This document shows, piece by piece, positions 56,214-64,000 of a stretch of 64,000 nucleotides of DNA (position 1 is the stretch's first letter; every line of letters starts with the position of its first letter). Below the pieces are notes generated by a model that had not been told where the DNA came from, searched no databases, and saw nothing but the letters and a program-made list of their open reading frames with translations. The DNA lies in the NCBI GenBank assembly GCA_028538565.1, contig JAPQWN010000002.1, forward strand, positions 81,486,583 to 81,550,582, written 5' to 3'. Source of the DNA: Umbellularia californica. Lineage: Eukaryota; Streptophyta; Magnoliopsida; Laurales; Lauraceae. Position numbers and translations under genes: made by a program.

Positions 56214-57385
56214 TTTGTAGGTATTCTACACAGGTAATCCTCCCAGATGGGAACTTCATTGTGGTTGGAGGTCGTAGAGCGTTCAGCTACGAGTTCGTCC
56301 CAAAACCAGGTCAGGTCAACCCGAGCTCCTTCAAGCTTCCCTTCCTCCGAGAGACCTCCACCAAGGTGGAGGACAACCTCTACCCCTTCGTCCACCTCTC
56401 CACCGACGGCAACCTCTTCATCTTCGCCAACAACCGCTCCATCCTCCTCAACCCCACCACCCACACCGTCGTCCATGAGTTCCCCGTTCTCCTCGGCGGC
56501 CCCCGCAACTACCCCGGCTCCGGCATGTCCGCCCTCCTCCCTCTCAAGATCAGGTCCGGCCCAGTCCCCGCCGAGGTCATCGTCTGCGGCGGAACTCCTC
56601 CCGGCGCAGCCATCGCCGCCGGAGACGGCGACTTCATCCCGGCGCTCAGCTCCTGCGGCCGCATCGTCATCACCAAGCCCAACGCCCACTGGCGGATGGA
56701 GGAGATGCCGTTTCCGAGGATTTTGTCTGACATGCACGTCCTCCCCAACGGCGAGCTGCTGATGATCAACGGGGCGAAGAAGGGCGCCGCCGGGTGGGGC
56801 TTTGCCAGCGATCCGGCGATGGAGCCTGTGCTCTACAAGCCTAAGATGCCGGTCGGGAGCCGGTTCAAGCTGCTGGTGCCGACCACCATCGCTCGCATGT
56901 ACCACTCGACGAGCTGCGTCCTGCCGGATGGATGGGTTCTCGTCGCCGGGAGCAACACGAACAACGTGTACAAGTTCACGGGGACGTTCCCGACGGAGCT
57001 GAGGGTGGAGAAGTTCGCGCCGCCGTACTGTGACCCACTGCTGGCGGAGCGGCGGCCGAAGATTGAGAAGGAGAGCATTGTTGCAGGGATGAAGCTCAAG
57101 TATGGAGAGTGGTTTACTTTCAGAGTGGTGTCGGGAGGTGATGAGATGAAGGTGACGGATGTGGTGATAACGATGTACGCTCCTCCTTTTACGACGCATG
57201 GGTACTCCATGAATCAACGGCTGTTGATGTTGAATAGTGGTGAGGTTGTGAATGTGGGGCCTAATAAGTATGAGGTGAAGGTGATGGCTCCAGGTTCAGG
57301 TGTTTTGGCTCCACCTGGTTATTATCTCATGTTTGTTGTTCATCGTGCCCTGCCAAGTGAAGGTGTATGGGTTCAGATCATGTAG
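52971..57385 (+). CDS. GLOX: glyoxal/galactose oxidase-like aldehyde oxidase (GLOX), three exons
   Basis: Exons 52971-53477, 54557-54717 and 56221-57385 join in phase to give 610 residues, normal for plant GLOX. The protein is a secreted copper-radical oxidase that makes H2O2 while oxidising aldehydes or alcohols in the apoplast. Residues about 13-31 (LLLLSLLPLLSLTSVAQ) form a signal peptide after a His-rich start. The glyoxal oxidase N-terminal domain includes MHMQLMPLTDKVIFFD and WCSCGGLAPDGTLVNAGGWS; the C-terminal DUF1929 domain starts near residue 485. By homology to fungal GLOX, the site residues are C176 (thioether partner), Y246 (RRAFSYEF), Y450-H451 (RMYHSTS) and H549 (FTTHGYS), so it looks active. 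The exon 1 donor AAG/GTCCTG is unusual; it is chosen because it alone joins RPLK to VQTDTW. Exon 3 is GC-rich, unlike its surroundings. Confidence 0.92.
53478..54556 (+). other. GLOX intron 1
   Basis: It runs from GTCCTG to TTCTACAG, 1,079 bp, AT-rich, with GA-rich tracts near 54230-54310. No other feature is seen. Confidence 0.75.
54718..56220 (+). other. GLOX intron 2 with MITE and (TA)n at the acceptor
   Basis: It runs from GTGAGG (54718) to TTTTGTAG (56220). It interrupts the TGG codon of W223 after its second base. It carries a Mutator-like MITE (55302-55727), and a (TA)n tract (about 56168-56206) lies where the pyrimidine tract is expected. Confidence 0.85.
55302..55727. mobile_element. 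Mutator-like MITE with internal tandem array
   Basis: The ends GAGGATTTAACAGGAAAAA and GTGATTTTTCCAGTTAAATCC-TC are inverted. They extend inward through CACTTTA...GCGATCAAACACTTTA and TAAAGTGTTTGATCGC, then GGGGCACC and GGTGCCCC. The 9-bp flanks TTATATATA (55293-55301) and TTATATAAA (55728-55736) match at 8 of 9. The centre (55425-55610) repeats GTGTAAATAAGG(T/C) and GGCGATGACC about five times. The terminal sequence is related to that of 42769-43766. Confidence 0.85.
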
Positions 57386-58380
57386 GAGAAGAAGAGGGAG
57401 AGAAAGGGAGTTGTTGTTGTAGCTGTAGTAGTAGTAGTGGTAGTTGTTTTGTATTTTCTATTTATTTGTTTGAAGATTCTTTGATTATGAATTGATTTAG
57501 ATTTTTGAGGTTTACTTCTCTTTGTTATAATTTTTGAAGAAAATCCTTCCTCTATCCCTTGAAATATTGTAGAGATCTTTTAATGATTTGTTTATTAATT
57601 ACAAACTATTAAGGGATGGTTTGTTTGCATAAAAATGAATACATGCAAATTCATGGTTAAATGTGATCTTAGGTAAGATTATTAAGAGGTGAGCGGTGAA
57701 TAATAATAAGGCGGTAAGGCGGGGGTGTAGATAAAATCATGACTTTCCTAAGATTTGAATTACTAGGGTGCCGGTTTAGTATTCATTACATTAATTTTCA
57801 TTAGAGTGGAGATTGTTTAATGATCATTTTTAGATATCCATTTTTATTTCCACAACTTTAATCACTTGTTATAATAGTTGTCTTAGAAAAATGTTATTGA
57901 CAATGCACCTATGAATGAATAATCTTTCTTCAACTATTTTTTAATTCAAATAAAAGTTATATTGTTAAACATTAATCAGGGTTGTTAGGTGAAGATACTC
58001 TCATTTACTTGCACACAAATGAATGCTCGTATAAGTCAACTTGCTAATGTAATAATTTTAAATGTTGTTCTTCTTTGTCCAGCACTTCACTCTCTCTTAC
58101 GGTGTAAGCAAGGTTCGAAAACTCTCCAAATTGACTCTTAACTCTCCTGATTCATTTTGTTTTGAGCAAGGACTAAGTCAAATTAATATAGGGAAGAATC
58201 GCCGAGTCATGTCATTTTAATAAGTTGTTTGCATGCTAAATCATTTGAAAGGTAGATCAGATTTTAAACAAGTAATCTTTATTTCTAAGTAATAATGCAT
58301 GAGGTTTGAAGTTTACAATTTAAAGAAGATGACAGGAATGTAATTTGTAACTTATATTTGATCTTGTACTTTTGATATTT
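57386..58380. other. GLOX 3' flank, AT-rich, no gene recognised
   Basis: A short GTAGTAGTAGTAGTGG run follows the stop (about 57426). The rest is AT-rich intergenic DNA up to the abrupt GC-rich change at 58384. Confidence 0.6.
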
Positions 58381-60957
58381 TGATGGAACGCGCTCCGAGG
58401 CGCCGTGGGGCGGCTACCGGGGTCGGCGGAACGTGGGAGTCCGTCGGGTCCGGCCCTTTCGCACCCTGGCGGGCCTGAAGCGTGCATCAACATTTCTTTT
58501 ATGTGGGTGTGCCAGATTTTCTATTTTACTTGGAATTGCAAGTGGTAATCCGGAGATCAACCTTCGCAAGTAAAAAGGAAATCAACTTCTTTCAAGTTTT
58601 CCATTGCACAAATATTTAAGAAAAGAGACATTTTCTTGGTTTGCCGTGAAAGGCGATTTTGTTTGGCATTTATAGCCGATTTTGGCGTTTATAGCCGATT
58701 TACAATTCTTATCAATAATGAAAGACAAGAGTTGTGATTTTTGTCTCTTTAGAAAAATACAAATTACAATGAAAAGCAAGAAAAGGAAGATCTAACTTTT
58801 CAGGAGATTGTGGGGGACTCGTTCAGATTGACGGTCGCAAGCCATGTATGGGCTTCGCCATCATCCATGCAGATGAGAACAAAAGATGCTCTTGATTCGC
58901 TTGGCTTGGCTATAACCTCAGGTTTTTAGAGGACAAAGACCAAGAGAAGGTCCTATGTCCAATAAAAAGCTAAGTAGACGGGCTGAAAAGCCACGTCTAA
59001 GCCATTGGAGGCAGCAGGAGAAGGCAAGGACCTTGGGGGGGGGGGGGGGGGGTGCCCCCCAAGGGACTTTTGTCACCTTGTAGTGGTGGCCGGTGCAGAA
59101 CTTCAGCAGAGTTTTTTCTCTCTTTTTTCTTTCTCTCAGATCTCTTTCTGATCTTTTTTTTCTGATCTTCTCTGATCCTGATTTTCTCCTTTTTTTTCCG
59201 ATTCGAATTTCAATGGAATGCTCTCCTATTTATAGGCCTTTGGTAGCCATTTAGGAGGGTTTATGAGCCTTAATGGCTTTAATGGGAGGAGTTACAAGAT
59301 TTATTTCTTGATTTTGTAACTCCTTTTTCCTTGAATCTGATTGGCCGATGGAGATTAAGGGCTTTTAATCACCTTAATTACCATAATGGGAGGAGTTTCA
59401 TGGTTTAAATGCCATGAATCAATTGACTTGTAACTCCCAAATGCTTGCTTCTGATTGGGCCGTCCAAAGAAATGAATTAATGACTGCAATAAAGCTAGTC
59501 AATTAACCACATTAATTGGTCGCCGAGCAGTCGAAGAGTCGCGGGCCATGCCGTGTCTTCTGGAATTCTTCTGGCGATGATCATCGATGGATCTACATGC
59601 TGATCGACATCGGATGAACATGTAACTTCAGACATTGATAGCTAAGAGCGGGCCGGTGACATCTGTCTTGTCGATTTCACGATCGGTCGGACAGAAAGCG
59701 CACTTTCTTGGTCAGCCGGTTGACGATCTTGGAGCGATCAATGATGATTTTATGCTTTTGACGGCGGATCCGAGATGTCGTTGGATATGAGTCAATTTAA
59801 AGCACTAAAAATCACATTTTCAGGAAACCACAGGGGCCAAAGTGTGCGAAACGCGAAAAAAACGGAAAAACGGGTCACCGGCGGAAAATCCGGTGACCCG
59901 GACCTCCATGGTCGCAGGGGCCTGCGACCCTGGGGGAATTTTCCCCTTCGGAGCCCGTTTTGCGGTCGTTTTGAGGTCTTTTTCGTCGCCGTTTTCTTCT
60001 GTATTTTTCCTGACATTTCTTCTCATTTATTGGCTTGATTTCCTTGTAGAAAACCTGATGAGAATCCTTGCATTTTTAGAGTGCAAAGTTTCCAATTTTC
60101 CGGGAAAGCCGAAGACTTTGTCGCGTAGAGCTGCTGATTTTCCGCCAGAAGCTGAAACTTGGTCAAACGATGTCGGAATGACCTGAAATTTGAGGTGAAG
60201 CCTCCTGAGCAATAAATAAGACCAACCATAGGCTTTTGTTTGAGTTTTGAAGCCGTTTGGGGTCCCGTCGATGCTTCACTTGATTTTGCTGCGGGGAAAA
60301 TGCCGAGCTTTGATATGTGGTCAAACGATGTCCGATTGACCTGAAATTTGATGGGGAGCCTATTGGAGTCATTTTGAGACGTTCCATGGGCTCCGTTTTG
60401 GATGTCATGGTCCCGGGTTGCTCCGCCGCCGGTAGGCTTGATTTTCTCTCGGAGCATCAAAACCTGGTCAAACGTTGTCGGAATGACCTGAAATTCGACG
60501 TGCAGCCTTTTGGAAGCATGTGGAAGCCACTCATGCACTTGGTTTGATGAGCGAAGGCTTCGGTGGTTCCCGCCGCCGGGAGGCTTGATTTTGCTGCTCG
60601 AGCATTGATGGAGGGTCAAACGTTGTCGGTTTGACTTGAAATTTGGCATGGAGCCCTTTTGGGACATGCTGGAGTCATCTGTAGGCTCTGATCGAAGTTT
60701 TGACGTCTCCGATGATGTCGCCGCCGGGAGCGCCATTTTAGCTAACGGAGAAGCGAAGTTAGGCCAAATGATTCTGAAATGGCCCGAAACTTCATGTGTA
60801 CTCTTCTCTTGGCTATCTTGAAGGATCTTGCAGTTTTTGTTTGATTCTGACAAGATTTGATTTTTTGGAGAAGTTGCATTGCCTATTTATGGCAAGTTGC
60901 GACTTCAGGCAGCTTTCTTGATGTTGAAGAGGCAAAGTGACATTTTTGGTGTCAACA
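58381..60957 (-). repeat. 3' LTR of a Tat/Ogre-like gypsy element (about 2.6 kb)
   Basis: On the minus strand it begins TGTTGACACCAAAAATG (right end 60957), immediately after a polypurine-like GAGGGGGCATT (60958-60969). The left end is placed at TGATGGAACGCG (58381, minus ...TTCCATCA), where AT-rich host DNA changes to GC-rich sequence. A minus-strand TATAAATA box lies at about 59227-59234. The U3 part holds a 150-bp tandem array (60161-60800) and three hairpins (59871-59945). A G18 run (59035-59052) followed by CCCCCCAAGG can form a stem. No partner LTR is in the window, so the limits and lineage are inferred. Confidence 0.55.
60161..60800. repeat. 150-bp tandem array in the LTR
   Basis: The core GGTCAAACGNTGTCGGAATG then ACCTGAAATTTGA recurs at 60161, 60319, 60466 and about 60614, with a decayed copy near 60762; spacing is 147-158 bp. 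Other shared words are GCCGCCGG-AGGCTTGATTTT and CCTTTTGGAAGCATG. No stop interrupts the minus strand across the array for 276 codons, but the peptide is a repeat by-product. Confidence 0.85.
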
Positions 60958-60972
60958 AATGCCCCCTCGAGG
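60958..60972 (-). promoter_or_regulatory. putative polypurine tract
   Basis: On the minus strand, CCTCGAGGGGGCATT precedes TGTTGACACC. A G-rich tract adjoining the 3' LTR is the plus-strand primer in gypsy elements. Confidence 0.5.
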
Positions 60973-62009
60973 TACAGCGACGAGTTGCTTGACTTTTGTA
61001 GTCGATGTGCCTCGAAGAGATTTTTGAAGGAGAGCTTGTGTCTTGACCAAGAGTCTTTGAGCAATCTTTCCTTTGGTAGAGTAGCCTTTGAGCTTCCAGG
61101 GGAATTTTATGGTAATGAAAGGAATCACACATCATCTCGAGGCAAAGTTTTGAAGATGACATCAGGGATGTGGATTTGGGTTTCTGTTTTTGATCTTGTG
61201 ACCTAACCAGCTATATATGGCAGGTTAGGGGATCGGGTTTTGGTTTTGACCTTGTGACCCAACAAGCTGTATGTGGCAAGTTGGGGGATCATGATTTGGT
61301 TTTTGGTTTTGGTCTTGTGACCTAACAAGCTGTATGTGGCAAGTTAGGGGACCAGGATTTGGTTTTTGGTCACTCTTTGGGATTGTGTGGGTCCATTGGA
61401 GTGGTTTGGATTTTTGTGGAATGTCAATTTCAAGATTTTGGCTCAATTTGGTATATGAGGCTGGATGGTTTGATTTTTGGAAGCTCATGGGGCTTGGAAT
61501 TTTTTTGTATGGTTCAATCAACTCAAAAGAGGCATGGAACCATTTTTGTATGCTCTTGGTAAGAGGGTTTTTTTTCTGACTAAAAGCCCATTTTTTTTTT
61601 TTTTTTTTTTTAGTGCCTAGGTGGTCAAACCTGGCTCATATGAGCTAACCCATGGGACCTTAAGCTTTTTAGGATGGCTTAGATCTCATGTGGGGCCATT
61701 TTTGTAAAGAATATCTAAAGATATCTCATTTGGGTAGAGAATATCTAAAAATATCTTTAATTGGAGAGAATCTCTCATCTTCCCTTAATTTGGGAGAGAA
61801 TATCTCAAGGTATCTTTCTTTTTGGGAAAGAATCTCCAATCTCCTATTTTGTTGGAGAGAATCTCTCATTGATTGATTTTGGGAGAAAATCTCTCAAAGA
61901 CATCTTCCTTTTTGGGAAAGAATCTTTCTAATTCCTTCTCTTTTGGTAAGGTTACTAATTAGTAACACTTACCTTTCTTTTTTGTTTCCTTCTTTGATTT
62001 GCTCTCTTC
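60973..62009. repeat. region between polypurine tract and antisense gene, two short-period arrays
   Basis: Array one: CTTGTGACC(T/C)AAC(A/C)AGCT followed by TATGTGGCAAGTT(A/G)GGGGA at 61195, 61251 and 61314 (period about 56-63 bp). Array two: GAGAGAATCTCT, GAGAATATCTAAA and GGGAAAGAATCT words from about 61735 to 61930 (period about 30-60 bp). No coding sequence is seen. A T22 run is near 61591. Confidence 0.75.
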
Positions 62010-62017
62010 TATAAAAG
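62010..62017 (+). promoter_or_regulatory. TATA box of the antisense plant-mobile-domain gene
   Basis: TATAAAAG lies 122 bp before the ATG at 62139, leaving a CT-rich 5' UTR of about 90 nt. The direction is opposite to that of the surrounding retrotransposon. Confidence 0.6.
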
Positions 62018-62138
62018 CAAGGAGGGTATGATCTCTTGCTCTTATTGCTTTCTTTTGCAACAATCTCAAGAGAGCTCCAAGGCCAAGAGTTTTTCTTCTT
62101 CAAGGATCTTCAAGCTTTTTCCTTCTTCTTCTCCATCA

Positions 62139-62324
62139 ATGGCTTCAAGTAAGTTTTCCCTCTTTTTTCTTTCAAGAAAACTCTATGTAGGATGGAAAAA
62201 AAAAAAAATTTCTCTTCTCTTTTTTTTTTCTTTCTTCTTGTTTTTTTTTCTTTCTATTCTTCTTCTTTTTTTTTTTTCACGTGATTTCTTCTTTTGTTTT
62301 TTTTTCACACGTTTTTTTTTCTTC

Positions 62325-62356
<32 letters not shown>

Positions 62357-64000
62357 GTGGGCCGTACGGACAGATCCGTACGGATCTGGTCCGTACGGCC
62401 ACGTGGCCTATTTTTTTTTTTTTTTTGAAAGTTTCTCTTTTTTTTTTCTTTTCTTTCTCCCTTTTTTTTTGAGAAAGTTTCTCTTTTTTTTTTCTTTTCT
62501 TTCTCCCTTTTTTTTTGAGAATGTTTCTTTTTTTTTTTAGCTCATCATGATAATGCGTTTTTATGCAAATCTAGATGTTCATGCATGTACTTTTTGTAGA
62601 TTGAGCATGATAGCATACCTGAAAATCTTTGCAAATTTGGGAATTTGGAGCTCGCAGCGATGTTGAGCCCTTCTTGATTTTGCGGAGATTTTGAGGTTTC
62701 GAAAGTTTGGAGTTTCGGAGCCCGCAGCAATGTTGAGCCCATCTTCAAACTTTCTATTTCTTTCGGGGTATTTCCCTTTTCTTCGGAATTGCCCCGGAGT
62801 CATGCCAAAATTTCGCCAGATTTTTGGTGGGACAAAGTGACCCCCCTTTTTTTTTTTTTAGCGAAATCCTGTCATTTTGATGACGATCTTTTTCTTTTCC
62901 AACCTTTGCAGGTGGTTCCTCCAGAGCGAACAAGGGTAAAGAGCCTGTTACAAGCGTACCTCGTCGATCTGCTAGATCTTCCAATGTGGCCGTTCAGCAA
63001 GCCTGGGAGAAGGTCCAGTTTGTTGAGAAGAATTTGGAAGAGTGTGATTCCCTCAATCGCGATGAGATGAGACAGCGATTGATTGCTCTCAAGAATGAGG
63101 AATTCTATAAGATCATGGTAAGCAACCGTCCTTGGGTTATGGACGATCTGAGGGTTTTACCCAAGCCTACCTTCTTCTTTGGAGATGCAGTCCCTGACGA
63201 CTTGACATACCAAAGGAGATGCTTTCAGTTCTCTTACACAGCAGATGGTGAAGAGAAGACTGTTTCTACCCGGTCGTCTTTTGATCGTACCATCTCGATC
63301 ATGAGCCTTGCTCCCACGTGCTCTAAGAGGGAAGATCCTCCGAGCTGGGTGAAGAGGACCAGTGTGATCAAGACCGGGGTTTTTGTTGGTGGACCCTCCG
63401 GATATGCGGAGAAGCCACCTGTCCGTATGGACATGTTGATGCCAGCCAGCGGCTACCAGGGCTCTGATTATCCGTCGGTCGATTTGAGACCGGTGGGCCT
63501 TGGCGTTTTCAGCGGTGACGGCAGTACTTGGATGAAGCCTTTTCGACTTCGTGGCCGTTTCAATGTTGACTCCGATTGGAAGTCATGGACTGACCACACC
63601 TTGCTGATTGGGGGCGCCGTTTTGAAGGAAGCCGGGATTTTTGACGCGGTCCGCGCTTTTAGGGAGACCGTGACTTTTTCCGATGATGCCTTCATGGCTA
63701 TGTTGGAGTCTTTCCTCCCTCAGACCAATACCTTCGTTGTTACGAACGGTGAGATTGGTTTTTCTCTGAAGGAGTTGAGTGCTATTACTGGATTGCCCAT
63801 CCTTGGCAAACTCTACGAGGAGTTCATGCCGATTGACAGCGTCCTTGAGGAGCAGTCAGAGGAGTTCAGGCTCCTATACTTTCAGCTCGTCGCCTTCTAT
63901 GATTTTTTGAAGGAGGGCTCAAAAGTGAGATCCAGCAGTTGGAAGAGTTATGGCTCTTCATTCTTCAACTTCTTTGACAGCAAGGAGTCTTCTGATAGCA
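62139..64000 (+). CDS. plant-mobile-domain (PMD) protein, two exons, runs off the right edge
   Basis: Exon 1 is only 10 nt (62139-62148, ATG GCT TCA A) before GTAAGT. The intron is 62149-62911. Exon 2 starts at 62912 after TTTGCAG and stays open to 64000 (about 366 residues so far). It begins MASSGGSSRANKGKEPV, a basic, disordered lead. After WVMDDLRVLPKPTFFFGDAV comes WKSWTDHTLLIGGAVLKEAG, then (from residue 264) FMAMLESFLPQTNTFVVTNG and EIGFSLKELSAITGLPILGK. This is the PMD signature (Pfam PF10536 type, 'aminotransferase-like'), known in MAIL1/MAIN proteins and in plant transposons. No aminotransferase residues are expected or seen. Position and antisense direction next to a minus-strand LTR fit an extra ORF of a Tat-lineage gypsy element. 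A host gene is possible. Confidence 0.75.
62149..62911 (+). other. intron of the PMD gene, T-rich with nested palindrome
   Basis: The 763-nt intron has a nearly pure T/C stretch (62150-62540) broken by one GC-rich palindrome (62360-62400). Repeats of GAGAA(A)GTTTCTC(T)n occur near 62427, 62471 and 62517. Two TTGAGCCC-containing segments (62640 and 62722) form an imperfect direct repeat of about 80 bp. Confidence 0.7.

Noticed and set aside
56123..57217. Long (364-codon) minus-strand frame opposite GLOX exon 3
   Set aside because: It is the antisense shadow of a GC-rich coding exon, with His/Arg/Gly-rich low-complexity product and no domain.
58384..58485. GC-rich block that looked like rDNA
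   Set aside because: No match to rRNA core motifs that I know. It sits exactly at the proposed LTR end.
60023..60853. 276-codon minus-strand frame across the LTR array
   Set aside because: The product repeats with the 150-bp DNA unit and has no known domain. Openness follows from the unit being a near multiple of three without stops.
62028..62540. Open frame rich in Phe and Ser
   Set aside because: It is translation of a T/C-rich intron. The ATG within it is real, but reading should leave at GTAAGT (62149).

Overview
The window is nuclear DNA of a transposon-rich flowering plant. It has spliced genes with GT/AG introns, plant SIRE-type copia, Tat-type gypsy and L1 retrotransposons, many MITEs, and (TA)n, (CT)n and (CA)n microsatellites. 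There is no sign of bacterial or organellar organisation. A non-grass angiosperm, perhaps a magnoliid or early-diverging eudicot, is my guess; the species cannot be fixed from the sequence.

Only two ordinary host genes are clear. (1) A conserved small coiled-coil protein gene (+) is split into exons at 22908-23052, 40910-41020 and 44463-44696. Its 17.9-kb intron is filled by nested transposons, and its 5' end is not resolved. (2) A glyoxal/galactose oxidase-like gene (+, 52971-57385, three exons, 610 residues) has all five copper-radical site residues, a TATA box, and a Mutator-type MITE in intron 2.

Layout: 1-6992 is the 3' part of a SIRE-like copia element (gag end, protease, integrase, frameshifted RT/RNase H, an extra 3' ORF, 3' LTR). 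6993-10310 is an L1 LINE (-) split by a solo LTR (8175-9842). 10828-16690 is a decayed copia element (-) with both LTRs. 16700-22430 holds MITEs, TIR elements and microsatellite arrays. 22908-44696 is the coiled-coil gene, whose large intron contains a LINE relic, a protease-only gypsy relic, a gypsy element with LTRs (27637-32395, -), a full-length dead LINE (32884-38935, -) and a TIR element with an internal array (39161-40510); a Mutator-like foldback element (42769-43766) lies in its next intron. 47491-49450 is a gypsy deletion derivative. 49884-51387 is a chain of MITEs separated by (TA)n. 52903-57385 is the oxidase gene. 58381-64000 is read as the 3' end of a Tat/Ogre-like gypsy element on the minus strand: a 2.6-kb LTR, a polypurine tract, and then a plus-strand (antisense) gene with its own TATA box, a 10-nt first coding exon, an intron and a long plant-mobile-domain ORF running off the right edge.

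The most interesting signal is that two unrelated LTR retrotransposons at opposite ends of the window each carry an extra plant-specific 'mobile-domain/transposon-protein' ORF between pol and the 3' LTR. One is in sense orientation (copia, 4592-5692) and one is antisense (gypsy, 62139-64000). Both have plausible splice signals at the 5' end, and both lie near GC-rich perfect palindromes.
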